From: Candidatus Binatota bacterium
GTDB taxonomy: Bacteria > Desulfobacterota > Binatia > UBA1149 > CAITLU01
Direction: 5' to 3'
DNA length: 37,003 nt
NCBI GenBank assembly: GCA_024276575.1
Contig: JAJRWY010000044.1
Coordinates: forward strand, 1-37,003
The translations under genes and the position numbers were made by a program. Positions 1-9,410 of this stretch are shown here, one piece after another (position 1 is the first letter of the stretch; the number at the start of each line of letters is the position of its first letter). The notes under the pieces are model-generated. The model was not told the origin of the DNA, did no database searches, and worked only from the letters and a program-made list of their open reading frames with translations.

Positions 1-1228
1 ACTGCGTAGTAAAGGCCTTGGTACTGGCCACGCTAATCTCGGGACCGGCGTGGGTGTACAAGACCGCATCGGCTTTACGGGCGATACTCGAATCAACCAC
101 GTTGCAGATGGCCAAGACCGGAGATCCGCACTCCCGGGCCACTTCGAGCGCGGCCAAGGTATCGGCGGTCTCTCCCGACTGCGAGACTACCACCATCAGC
201 GTATCTCCGTTGAGGATCGGATCGCGATAACGAAACTCGCTGCCGTAGTCTACATCGGTGGGAAGACGGCTGACACGCTCACAGATGAACTTGCCGACCA
301 ATCCCGCGTGCCAGGCCGTACCACAAGCCACCACGCAAAGCCGCTTGATCCCCTGCAACCGGGGCCACAAGCCGTCGAGTTCCGGCAGCACCACGGTGCC
401 TGTGTCCTGGGAGATTCGCCCGCGCATGGTATCGATCAAAGCCTGCGGCTGTTCGTGTATCTCCTTGAGCAGGAAGTGCTTATAACCGCCTCGCTGAGCA
501 GTGACCGGGTCCCAGGCGATGCGCCGTGGCGCGCGCTCGAACTCTTTCCCGTCGAAGCTTCTCAGCGTCACCCGGTCGGCTGTTATCTCGGCCAGTTCCC
601 CATCTTCCAGAAACACCACATCGCGAGTGTAGTCGAGCAGCGCCGGAATGTCGGAAGCAATGAAGTTCTCGCCGTCGCCCAAACCCAAAACCACCGGCGT
701 CGCGTTCTTGGCCACCACCAAACGGCGCGGCTCGGCAGCCGACAACACTACGATGGCGAACGACCCACGCAGCCGCCTTATCGCCACGCGAGTGGCCTCG
801 GCAAGATCACTGCCGGCCTGTATCTCACGGTGTATGAGATGCGAGATAACCTCGGTATCGGTCTCCGACAACAACTCGTGCCCGGCAGCCGCCAGTTCCT
901 CGCGCAACTCCACGTAGTTCTCGATGATCCCGTTGTGAATCACCGCAACTTCATCGCCCGCCCGGTGCGGGTGGGCATTCATCTGCGACGGCCTACCGTG
1001 AGTGGCCCAACGCGTATGCCCGATGCCGATGGTACCTTGGTGCTGGTTTTCGCAGAGTTCGTTCTCGAGATTATCGAGCTTACCGACTTCGCGAGACAGG
1101 TGTAGGCCGTCCTCGTCGATAGTGGCAATACCGGCCGAGTCGTAACCGCGGTACTCGAGCTTACGCAAGCCGCTGAGCAGAATCCGGTCGGCGCGGCGCG
1201 CCCCCACATAACCTACGATACCGCACAT
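1..1228 (-). CDS. glmS: Glutamine--fructose-6-phosphate aminotransferase (isomerizing), 3' part cut off by window edge
   Basis: Reverse strand from 1228 reads MCGIVGYVGARRADRILLSGLRKLEYRGYDSAGIA..., then GIGHTRWATHG, HNGIIENY, SETDTEVISHLI, SQSGETADTLAAL. This is the N-terminal GATase plus SIS domain. Absent from the ORF track because it runs off the edge. Confidence 0.95.
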   Translation of the reverse strand, partial: MCGIVGYVGARRADRILLSGLRKLEYRGYDSAGIATIDEDGLHLSREVGKLDNLENELCENQHQGTIGIGHTRWATHGRPSQMNAHPHRAGDEVAVIHNGIIENYVELREELAAAGHELLSETDTEVISHLIHREIQAGSDLAEATRVAIRRLRGSFAIVVLSAAEPRRLVVAKNATPVVLGLGDGENFIASDIPALLDYTRDVVFLEDGELAEITADRVTLRSFDGKEFERAPRRIAWDPVTAQRGGYKHFLLKEIHEQPQALIDTMRGRISQDTGTVVLPELDGLWPRLQGIKRLCVVACGTAWHAGLVGKFICERVSRLPTDVDYGSEFRYRDPILNGDTLMVVVSQSGETADTLAALEVARECGSPVLAICNVVDSSIARKADAVLYTHAGPEISVASTKAFTTQ

Positions 1229-1233
1229 GGCTG

Positions 1234-2694
1234 CTAGCTCTTGGAGTCCGTAGCGCGCCCACTGCGCCGCTTGAAGGCGGCGACCCATCCTTCGCGTACC
1301 TTTTGGCGTTTGTCATTGAACGCCAACGCTCCGGCGGCCACATCCGAGGTAATCGTGGATCCCGCTGCAATGTATGCGTCGTCGCCGATTTTCACCGGCG
1401 CCACCAGTTGCGTGTCGCTACCGATCTGCACACGCTTGCCAATGCTACTTCGGTACTTTCTGACACCGTCATAGTTGCAGGTAATGGTACCGGCGCCGAT
1501 ATTGCTCCCCTCGCCAACTTCGGCATCTCCGATATAAGAAAGATGGTTAGCCTTGACGCCGCGCCGCAAGCGGCTCTTCTTCACTTCTACGAAGTTTCCT
1601 ACGTGCACGTCTTCATCGAGCCGCGCCTCCGGGCGCAGATGGGCATAGGGCCCTATGTTGACCCCGGAAGCGATGCGGGCGCTGTCCGCCACCACACCCC
1701 AGCGCACATGGACAGCACTGCCGACTACGGTGTCGCGCAGGTAGCTGCAACCGTCCAGAACACAGCCCTTGCCGATCCGCGTAGCCCCTTCCAGACGCAC
1801 GTTGGGACCGATCACGGTATCCCGCCCTATATGAACACCGGCCGATAAATAGGCGGCGCCGGGATCGAGAAAAGTCACTCCGCGATCCATCCACTTAGAC
1901 AGCAGGCGGTCTTGCGTGAGAGCCTCGGCAACCGCGAGATCGAAGCGCGAGTTTATGCCTATACCCTCGCCGGCATCATCGATCATCCGGCAATAGGCGG
2001 CATTGCGCGCCGAAGCCGCCTCGATGACATCGGTCAGGTAGTACTCGCCTTGCGCATTGTCGCGTCCGAGCCCCCTCAACGAGCGCCACAGAAAAGCCGC
2101 GTCGAAACAATAGATACCGCTGTTTACTTCGTCGATATGCTGTTGCGCCGGATCGGCATCGGCATCTTCGACAATGCGAAGCGCCGCCGAATCCGCGCTC
2201 CTCACGATGCGGCCGTAGCCACTGGGATCCTCGACCGTCATCGACAACACAGAGGCTAGAGCGCCACGTCTGCGATGCGCCGACAATAGCCCCCGCAGAG
2301 TCTTGGCACGCAGCAAGGGCACGTCCCCGCAAAGCACCAGAACCTCTCCGCGAAAGCCCCGCAAAGCCGAAGCCGCCTGCATTACGGCATGGCCGGTACC
2401 GAGTTGCGGCTCTTGTACCACGCAACGGGCCGAATCACCGACCACGCGCGAAACTTCACCACCTTGGTGGCCCACTACCACCACGATGCGCTCGGGCCGC
2501 AAAGTTCCGGCGGTATCGAGAACATGCAAGAGCATCGGCTTACCGGCCAGCTCGTGAAGAACCTTGGCCCGGTCCGATTTCATGCGAGTGCCGCGTCCTG
2601 CCGCCAGGACGACCACAGCCACCGCCTGCGTGCGCGCGGCCGCTTTTCGATTCGTCAGTATCTTGTTATCCACCGCTTTGCGCTTAACCCGCAT
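1234..2694 (-). CDS. glmU: Bifunctional UDP-N-acetylglucosamine pyrophosphorylase / glucosamine-1-phosphate N-acetyltransferase
   Basis: VVVLAAGRGTRMKSDRAKVLHELAGKPML, EVNSGIYCFD, hexapeptide-repeat C-terminus NHLSYIGDAEVGEGSNIGAGTITCNYDG. Start at 2694 (ATG overlapping the upstream stop) preferred over the long ORF start at 2784. Confidence 0.94.
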   Translation of the reverse strand: MRVKRKAVDNKILTNRKAAARTQAVAVVVLAAGRGTRMKSDRAKVLHELAGKPMLLHVLDTAGTLRPERIVVVVGHQGGEVSRVVGDSARCVVQEPQLGTGHAVMQAASALRGFRGEVLVLCGDVPLLRAKTLRGLLSAHRRRGALASVLSMTVEDPSGYGRIVRSADSAALRIVEDADADPAQQHIDEVNSGIYCFDAAFLWRSLRGLGRDNAQGEYYLTDVIEAASARNAAYCRMIDDAGEGIGINSRFDLAVAEALTQDRLLSKWMDRGVTFLDPGAAYLSAGVHIGRDTVIGPNVRLEGATRIGKGCVLDGCSYLRDTVVGSAVHVRWGVVADSARIASGVNIGPYAHLRPEARLDEDVHVGNFVEVKKSRLRRGVKANHLSYIGDAEVGEGSNIGAGTITCNYDGVRKYRSSIGKRVQIGSDTQLVAPVKIGDDAYIAAGSTITSDVAAGALAFNDKRQKVREGWVAAFKRRSGRATDSKS

Positions 2695-3577
2695 CCGGGC
2701 TCGCCTCTGCTCCACTCGAAGGCTTCGCACCGAAGGGGTTCGACGGCGGCCTCCACAAAACCAGACCGCCGCTATCCTGGGCAATCACGAAAGCCCCACC
2801 GGGAAGCGGGCTAAAACCTTCCGGCATCACTGCCGGGATCCTCACCGAGTTGCGATAGGTACCGTCGCTGTCGGTCACATAGACCTTGCGCCACAAGGCC
2901 GAGGCAATGAGGAAACCGTCGATATCCGGTGCCCATACGATGGAGGAAAGCGGCGCCGGTGCAACCTCCTTGGCCGCAACAATCCTGGCACTCTGGAATT
3001 TCTCGTCGGAACTGCGCAGAGCCAGCGCCAACTCGAGCAGCACCGGCGGGTCGTACTGGTTCACGGCATAGAAACGGCCGCCTTCCGGGTGGCCTGCCAC
3101 AGGAACAAAGGTCAGTCCCTCGATGCCGTCTCCCCCGCGGCGAAGATAGTTGGGGTCACCTGCAAAGTTCCGGTCGATCGAGAATCGCCGTAGAATCTTG
3201 AAATCCTCCGCCGCTATTTCGAAAATTATTTCGTGGCCTTCACGAACCACGTACAAGTTGCCGCTCGAGGGGTCGTAAGTGATGCCCTCGAGATCCCCGC
3301 CCAGGTGTGCACTGCGCAGCAACTTCCCTTGCAGTGAGACTTCGCCGATATCACCTTCGTCGCCGACCACGAAGATCGTGCCGCGGGCCTCGTGAAAAAC
3401 CAGCCCCGAAGGTTCCTCGAAGGTTTCCAGCGGCCATTCCTGCGCATTTTGCTCGAAGACGGTAAAGGAGCTGAGCACTCCGACCAGGGGAATCAGCAAT
3501 GCAGATGCCAACCACAAGCCCCGGTGACGCCGGAACAAGTCGCGGACTACGATGCTGCCCAAAAAGCTTCCCTTCAT
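2684..3577 (-). CDS. SdiA-regulated-domain-like membrane-anchored beta-propeller protein
   Basis: N-terminal TM segment, then EEPSGLVFHEARGTIFVVGDEGDIGEVSLQGKLLRSAHLGGDLEGITYDPSSGNLYVVREGHEIIFEI, which resembles the SdiA-regulated family. Start MKGSFLGSIV at 3577. Confidence 0.6.
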   Translation of the reverse strand: MKGSFLGSIVVRDLFRRHRGLWLASALLIPLVGVLSSFTVFEQNAQEWPLETFEEPSGLVFHEARGTIFVVGDEGDIGEVSLQGKLLRSAHLGGDLEGITYDPSSGNLYVVREGHEIIFEIAAEDFKILRRFSIDRNFAGDPNYLRRGGDGIEGLTFVPVAGHPEGGRFYAVNQYDPPVLLELALALRSSDEKFQSARIVAAKEVAPAPLSSIVWAPDIDGFLIASALWRKVYVTDSDGTYRNSVRIPAVMPEGFSPLPGGAFVIAQDSGGLVLWRPPSNPFGAKPSSGAEASPDAG

Positions 3578-3707
3578 GTTCCGGCGAATCCGACAATTGT
3601 TGCGCAGCACGGGCCGATGCCCGAGAATGGCGCTGCTGACCGGCCTTATGCCGCTCCTGCACTTATACGCCATGTACCGGCTGCCTTTCAATGCGCAACG
3701 CACTCGA

Positions 3708-4346
3708 ATGCAAGCGACCAAGCGGGCCTGCCTGCTTATGGCGGCCTGTCTGTGCTGGCCTGGCACAGCTGCGTTATCCCGAGCGGCCGCAATCCCGGCG
3801 CCGGTCTCGGCGGCGCCAACTTCGCCGCTGTTGCTAGCAGCCGCCGGTGCCACCTCAGGCCAGAATCGTTCCCAGGAAGATTTGGAAACACACGAGTGGG
3901 GACCCGTTCAAGTGGTGGTCTACAAGTCCAAACGAAAACTCTTGGTCTACCGCTACGGAAAGTTCTTCAAGCAATATCCGATAGTGCTCGGATTCAAACC
4001 GGAAGGGCGCAAGCGCTTCGCCCACGACGCACGCACCCCCGAGGGCTACTACCACATTATCAACATCCGGCCGCATCCGCGCTGGCAATACTTTATCACC
4101 TTCAGTTACCCCAACGCCGAAGACCGGCGCCTCTACAACGAAGAGCTTGCGGCCGGACGCATACCTGAACTCGACGGCTCACCGCTATCGATCGGCGGCA
4201 GCGTCGGCATTCACGGCAGCGACAAACCCGACAAACAGGCAGCCGGAACCGACTGGACCAAAGGCTGCATCGCGATGAACAGCATCGACGTAATCGAGTT
4301 GCGCTCGCTGGTGAGCGTCGGCACCCCGGTCTGGGTCTTGGAGTAG
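3708..4346 (+). CDS. L,D-transpeptidase (YkuD domain) with signal peptide
   Basis: VVYKSKRKLLVYRYGKFFKQYPIVLG, GIHGSDKPDKQAAGTDWTKGCIAMNSIDVIEL (HGS...KGCIAM active-site motif). Start MQATKRACLLMAACLCW taken as signal peptide; the ORF extends to 3552. Confidence 0.85.
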   Translation: MQATKRACLLMAACLCWPGTAALSRAAAIPAPVSAAPTSPLLLAAAGATSGQNRSQEDLETHEWGPVQVVVYKSKRKLLVYRYGKFFKQYPIVLGFKPEGRKRFAHDARTPEGYYHIINIRPHPRWQYFITFSYPNAEDRRLYNEELAAGRIPELDGSPLSIGGSVGIHGSDKPDKQAAGTDWTKGCIAMNSIDVIELRSLVSVGTPVWVLE

Positions 4347-4515
4347 CGGCCGATCGCAGCCAAAGCGCCCGATCGCAGCCAATAGCGGTCCCGTGGGATC
4401 CGGGAATTGCGGGGCAGCAATCCGTAGAAGTAGCGCCTAGCTCCCAGGCCTTCCCGGACAGCCTCTATCGTGCAACGCTCCGCTACGAATCCCGATCGCC
4501 CGCCGACCCAGCGAA

Positions 4516-4619
4516 AGAAACTCCTAGCCCGCGCCACCTTGAACGATCCGCACGGTCCGCCCCCTCGCCACCAACCCCTCGCCACCACACAGAAACTCCT
4601 AGCCCGCGCCGCCTTGAAC
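4516..4619. repeat. 29-bp direct repeat pair (4516-4544 and 4591-4619, 28/29 identical)
   Basis: agaaactcctagcccgcgccaccttgaac versus agaaactcctagcccgcgccgccttgaac. The second copy contains the stop codon end of the 4599-5099 CDS. Confidence 0.9.
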
Positions 4620-5099
4620 TAGATTACGCAGTACTTCCGGAATCAGCGGGCGCAACTGTTCGAGATAATCGACAGCAGATGCCTGCCGGTCGTCCAGAGC
4701 CGGACACTCTTCTCCGAGCAGTTCCGGCAGTAGCAGCACGATCTTGCCCCGGGCAACCGGGTGAGAGAGAAGCAGGCGGGCACAATCTTCGTCGTCGCTG
4801 ACGACGAGGTCGCAGTCCAGGGACCAATCACCGCACTTAGACAATTCCGGACACGATTCCGGAATCCCACTGAACCCCTCGGATTCCAGTAAGCGGGGTA
4901 CTTCGGGGGATACCTGTCCGGCACCGCGACCACTGCCACAGAGCCGAAGGGTGAGGCGTTCCGACCAGCCGCGCGAAGCCGAGCAGTCCGCGAGCATCGC
5001 AAAGAACAGCACCGAACGGTCCGGACTTTGTGCACCGACGAGCAGAACCTTCTTGGCAAGAGTAGTTTGCTTCACTGTTCCTCGCGAAATGAGCCCCAT
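4599..5099 (-). CDS. Small Rossmann-like protein, possibly a degenerate low-molecular-weight phosphotyrosine phosphatase-like protein
   Basis: KKVLLVGAQSPDRSVLFFAMLADCSAS...LTLRLCGSGRGAGQVSPEVPRLLESEGFSG...DCDLVVSDDEDCARLLLSHPVARGKIVLL. Overall LMW-PTP-like order but no canonical CX5R(S/T) loop. Confidence 0.35.
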   Translation of the reverse strand: MGLISRGTVKQTTLAKKVLLVGAQSPDRSVLFFAMLADCSASRGWSERLTLRLCGSGRGAGQVSPEVPRLLESEGFSGIPESCPELSKCGDWSLDCDLVVSDDEDCARLLLSHPVARGKIVLLLPELLGEECPALDDRQASAVDYLEQLRPLIPEVLRNLVQGGAG

Positions 5100-5106
5100 T
5101 CAAGGA

Positions 5107-5164
5107 GTATGGCGCGGCTTCGCGGCTTCACGCGGCCGGATCATCCGGCCGCGTGAAGCCATAC
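5107..5164. terminator. Very stable hairpin (perfect 17-bp stem, 3-nt loop) downstream of the thiolase gene
   Basis: ggcttcacgcggccgga TCA tccggccgcgtgaagcc at 5124-5160; outer gtatggc/gccatac also complementary. No strong T-tract, so terminator role is inferred. Confidence 0.6.
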
Positions 5165-5182
5165 CACACGATCCGCTGGAAC

Positions 5183-6366
5183 CTAGCAGGCTTCAAACAG
5201 TGCGGCCATGCCTTGGCCGCCGCCAATGCACATGGTCACGATACCGTAACGCTTCTTCTGGCGCCGCAATTCATAGAGCAAATGTCCAACCATACGGGAG
5301 CCGGTCATGCCGTAGGGATGGCCGATCGCGATCGCGCCGCCGTTGGGGTTTATCTGCTCGTCGCTGATGCCGAGTTCACGCATGCAATAGAGCAGTTGAA
5401 CGGCGAAAGCCTCATTGAGTTCCACGATGTCGATGTCTTCAATCTTCAAACCATGGCGCTTGAGCAGCTTCGGCACCGCAAAAACCGGCCCTATTCCCAT
5501 CTCCTCAGGACGGCAGCCGGCTACGGCGAATCCGCGGTAGACACCGAGCGGCTCGATACCGAGTTCTTTGGCGCGCCCGGCTTCCATCAGCACGGTGGCC
5601 GACGCCCCATCGCTCATCTGGCTGGCATTGCCGGCGGTAACCGTCCAACCCTCCGGTTTGAACACCGGAGGAAGCGAGGCAAGCCCCTCGAGCGTGGTCT
5701 GGGGCCGGTTGCACTCGTCACGTTCGACTACGGTCTCGACCATCGAGACATTGCCTTCCTTGTCCTTTTCGCCCATTGCACTGTCATCGGCACGATCTCG
5801 TCGGCGAACAAACCGGCTTCCTGTGCTGCGGCGGTGCGCTGCTGGCTGCGAAGCGCAAAAGCATCCTGGTCCTCGCGGCTGATATTGTAGCGCTCGGCCA
5901 CGACCTCGGCGGTCTCTCCCATGCCCATGTACACGCCTGGCCAAGTCTCCATTAGAGCCATGTTGATCATCCCATCGGCATTGGCCTTGCCCTGGCCCAT
6001 GGTAATGCTTTCGGTACCCGCACCGATCGCGGCCGTGGCACCTTCGGCAATAATCTGATGGGCGGCCATCGCAATCGCCTGCAGCCCCGAGGAGCAGAAG
6101 CGATTGACGGTAGTGGCGGCCACGGTCTCCGGAAAGCCCGCTCTGAGCGTGGCAATGCGTGCTACGTTCATCCCCTGGGCCCCCTCGGGGAAACCGCAAC
6201 CACAGATAACATCTTCGATTTCAGCCTTATCCAGCTTCGGGACTTGGTCCAAAGCCGCGCTCAGCACATGCGCGCAAAAATCGTCGGGACGCGTATTGTT
6301 GAAGGAACCACGGTAGGACTTGGCCAAACCCGTTCGTTTACTAGCTACGACTACAGCTTCTCTCAT
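5183..6366 (-). pseudogene. Acetyl-CoA acetyltransferase (thiolase), disrupted by a -1 frameshift near 5774-5780
   Basis: N-terminal frame (start 6366): MREAVVVASKRTGLAKSYRG...NRFCSSGLQAIAMAA...DEIVPMTVQ. The other frame continues MGEKDKEGNVSMVETVVERDE...GNASQMSDGASATVLMEAGRAKELG...ELNEAFAVQLL...NPNGGAIAIGHPYGMTGSRM...CIGGGQGMAALFE. Together they make one full thiolase. Confidence 0.9.
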
Positions 6367-6607
6367 GAAGACAACTCCTGCTGATCCGGTTGATAATACG
6401 TCGCCGGCGCCGCAGACGGGCACCGAAACGGCGAAAGAACCTACGGCAAACTGCGTCACGATGTAAACGCCGTGGGCAGAGCGCGATCCTTGGCGGGCAC
6501 TGTGTCCTTCACACGTCTGCGGCCACAAAGACTTGGTCGGCCTAATCCCGGGGTGGCCGCCGCAGCAGGTGTTCGATTAGCGCTCCCATACCCGTTATAG
6601 ATTCGGC

Positions 6608-7825
6608 ATGTATCGCAAGCTCGCGATTATCCTGGTCAGCGGCCGCAGCGCTTTGTTGCGTGTGGGCGGTGTACCCTCGGTAGCACGGCATGAGGCTGCG
6701 GTTCGCCGCTTGGGAATGGACCCCTTGGTCGTGTACCCCGACCGCCGCCGTGCCCTTGGAGCTGAAGCTGCGGGCTACCTCAGCAGTGGCACGCCTTGCA
6801 TCGCGGCCTCTGATCTCAGCGGCCGGGCCGGTGGCCCCGACGATACGGTTCTGGTCTTAGCGGCGGACTGGTACTTGTCTTTCCGCTCACTCGAAGCCTT
6901 CTGCGCAGCCGGAGAGGATGCAGCGCGGGCGAGGGTAGCCAGCGGAGAGCTGGCGTCGGTGCCGATGGCACGGTTAAGGGTCTCCAAACTGGAATCCTTG
7001 CTGCCCCACCTTGCCGAGCGTCCCGTGGGCGCCTTGATAGGCCGCAGCGGCAGTGACGGCGACGCCGTTTTCGAGTTGGCCAGCTCTGACCAGCAGCGGC
7101 TGAGTGACAACGTCTCCTTACGGCATGCGGAGGACAAGCTGTTTACCCCTACGCTCGGCCCGAACTCCGGCCTCAGTGCCGGACGCATCAAGCGTGCGCT
7201 CGCCGCCCCCCTGGTCCGTGCTTGCGCTCGAGTTGCGATGGGGCCGCTCCAAGTCTCGGCCATGAAGCTTCTCACCGGGTTTTACGCGGCGTACGTCCTG
7301 GCCAAACCTGGGTATGAGAACGCCATCGCCGGGGCGGTTCTATTCTTCGGCACACGGGTGCTCGATGGAGTTGCGGCCACACGCGCACGCGCGTCGTTGC
7401 GTGACAGCGCCCGCCGGCAGCGCTTCGATTTCGTGGGCGATGTCGCGGTTTTGCTCGCGGTTCTGTTGGGGGTTGGGCTCCACTGCAGCGCCGAGTCCGC
7501 TCTGCCAGGCCAGGCCACGCCGGCAGTGCTGGTCGCCCTTGCGAGTTCGGGCGTCGTAATCGGAAGCAGCATGGTTTACAAAGCGATATTCCCCAGCACG
7601 GCAGACGCGCTTTCGCCGGCCACGCATCCCGGTGGCGGTACGGCCTCGGCCCCACCTACACCCCGGCTGCTGCATCGTGACGGAGCAGCCTACGGCCTGC
7701 TGCTTGCGGCCGTGTTGGGCCGCCTGGACCTGTTCTTATGGTCGGCGGCCCTGGCCTCCCACCTCTTTTACATTTTATGGATGGCTCAGCGCGGACGTTC
7801 GGTAGCGCTGAAACCCTCGACCTGA
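6608..7825 (+). CDS. Putative bifunctional nucleotidyltransferase-like / CDP-alcohol phosphatidyltransferase-like membrane protein
   Basis: N-terminal MYRKLAIILVSGRSALLRVGGVPSVARHEAAVRRLGMDPLVVY (NTP-transferase-like) followed by LDGVAATRARASLRDSARRQRFDFVGDVAVLLAVLL, a divergent DGxxA...DxxxD CDP-alcohol phosphotransferase signature, plus TM segments. Confidence 0.5.
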   Translation: MYRKLAIILVSGRSALLRVGGVPSVARHEAAVRRLGMDPLVVYPDRRRALGAEAAGYLSSGTPCIAASDLSGRAGGPDDTVLVLAADWYLSFRSLEAFCAAGEDAARARVASGELASVPMARLRVSKLESLLPHLAERPVGALIGRSGSDGDAVFELASSDQQRLSDNVSLRHAEDKLFTPTLGPNSGLSAGRIKRALAAPLVRACARVAMGPLQVSAMKLLTGFYAAYVLAKPGYENAIAGAVLFFGTRVLDGVAATRARASLRDSARRQRFDFVGDVAVLLAVLLGVGLHCSAESALPGQATPAVLVALASSGVVIGSSMVYKAIFPSTADALSPATHPGGGTASAPPTPRLLHRDGAAYGLLLAAVLGRLDLFLWSAALASHLFYILWMAQRGRSVALKPST

Positions 7826-7900
7826 CTTACGCAAGGCCTGGAGAGCCGCCACCGTGAACCGCAACTCGACTTCAAAGCGTGATTTCTCGAGACAAACTGC

Positions 7901-8668
7901 TTGCAGCAATCGCGGTTTAGAGAATCAACCGGCCAGAGAAACAGCTTGAACGGGAACGAGACCACAGCCGCTGTGGCAGTCAAGGCCTGCGGTGTCGAGC
8001 GGCGTTTCAGCCACATGAGAGTGCTGCGCGGTCTGGACTTGGAACTCGAACGTGGACGTACGCTCTCCATCTTCGGCTCCAACGGGGCCGGCAAGACCAC
8101 TTTCCTCAACATCCTGGCCGGCTTGCTCCGGCCCGACCGCGGCAGTGTCGAACTCTTCGGAGAAACACTGCCGGGTTCGGCCGAACTGCGACGGCGTATA
8201 GGGGTGGTCGGCCACGAAGCCTTCGTGTACGGGGACATGAGCGCCTACGAGAACCTCGAATACTATTCACGCCTCTACAAAGTGGAGAAGACCGGCCGTG
8301 TGGAAGCGATTCTCGATGAAGTCGGGCTACGGGCGGCCGCGAAACGGCCCGCGCGTACTTACTCCAGGGGTATGCTGCAGCGCCTCGCGCTGGCCAGAGC
8401 GGTGCTCCACGAACCCGAATTACTATTGCTCGACGAACCTTTTACCGGCCTCGATCCCGTCGGCGCGCGGCTGCTTTCCACGCTGATAGGGGGCCTGCAC
8501 GAGCAGGGAGTCACCATCATACTGACCGTCCACGATTTCGAACGCGGCCTCGAAGTAGCCGACGACGTGGTAGTGCTACATCGCGGCCGCGTCGGTTGGC
8601 GCTCGGCGCAAGAGCTTCCCGACACGGCGCAGATGTCGGAGATTTACGAAAGCACGGTCGGCGCTTAG
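7901..8668 (+). CDS. ccmA: Heme ABC exporter ATP-binding protein CcmA
   Basis: IFGSNGAGKTTFLNILAGLLRPDRG (Walker A), YSRGMLQRLALARAVLHEPELLLLDEPFTGLD, immediately upstream of ccmB and ccmC. Start is non-ATG (TTG 7901 or 7946). Confidence 0.85.
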   Translation: MQQSRFRESTGQRNSLNGNETTAAVAVKACGVERRFSHMRVLRGLDLELERGRTLSIFGSNGAGKTTFLNILAGLLRPDRGSVELFGETLPGSAELRRRIGVVGHEAFVYGDMSAYENLEYYSRLYKVEKTGRVEAILDEVGLRAAAKRPARTYSRGMLQRLALARAVLHEPELLLLDEPFTGLDPVGARLLSTLIGGLHEQGVTIILTVHDFERGLEVADDVVVLHRGRVGWRSAQELPDTAQMSEIYESTVGA

Positions 8669-8674
8669 GGACCT

Positions 8675-9334
8675 ATGTTTGCTTTGATATGGAAAGACTT
8701 GATCCTCGAAGCCCGGCGCCGGGAAACCGTAACTTCACTGTTCATCCTCGGAGTCCTCATCCTGCTGGTCTTCAACTTCGCCATCGACATACAAAGCGAC
8801 AACGTCGCGGAGCTGGCGCCGGGATTGCTGTGGGCCTCCATAGTTTTCTCGGCCATGCTGGGACTTAGCCGCACGTTCCTGGTCGAGCGCGAAAACGGCT
8901 GCATGACGGCCTTGCTGATCGCCCCGCTCGACCGCGGCTCCCTCTACATCGCCAAGTTTTCGGTAAACCTACTGCTGATGCTGGTGTTCGAAGCGATGCT
9001 GCTGCCGATTTTCATTCTTTTCTTCGACCTCCCGGTAGCGGGCAAGCTGCTGAACTTGATAGTGGTCATTTTCGCAGGCTCGATCGGGCTGTCTTCAATC
9101 GGTACCCTGTTCGCACTGGCTGCCTTGGGCACCCGTGCGCGCGAGTTGATGCTGCCGCTTATCGTATTGCCGCTACAGGTCCCCTTGCTGATCGCCGCCG
9201 TGAAAGCCACTTCGATGGTGCTCGACGGTGCCTCGTTGGGTGAATTGGGCATTTGGGGGACCATGCTGGCGGCCTTCGGCATCTTGTTCGCCACGGTGGG
9301 TTGGCTTACTTTCGAGTTCATCTCCGTGGATTGA
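8675..9334 (+). CDS. ccmB: Heme exporter protein CcmB
   Basis: KDLILEARRRETVTSLFILGVLILLVFNFA...LERENGCMTALLIAPLDRGSLYIAKF-type permease, multi-TM, between ccmA and ccmC. Confidence 0.87.
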   Translation: MFALIWKDLILEARRRETVTSLFILGVLILLVFNFAIDIQSDNVAELAPGLLWASIVFSAMLGLSRTFLVERENGCMTALLIAPLDRGSLYIAKFSVNLLLMLVFEAMLLPIFILFFDLPVAGKLLNLIVVIFAGSIGLSSIGTLFALAALGTRARELMLPLIVLPLQVPLLIAAVKATSMVLDGASLGELGIWGTMLAAFGILFATVGWLTFEFISVD

Positions 9335-9410
9335 GCGGCGCGAACAGCCCGGCACCGTACGGAGATAACGGCGGTAGACTAATCAGGCGGACCGCCGCAC
9401 ACTGAAGATC

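Noticed and set aside
50-1105. Long plus-strand ORF (351 aa) at the window start
   Set aside because: Antisense shadow of glmS, whose reverse-strand translation has clear conserved motifs.
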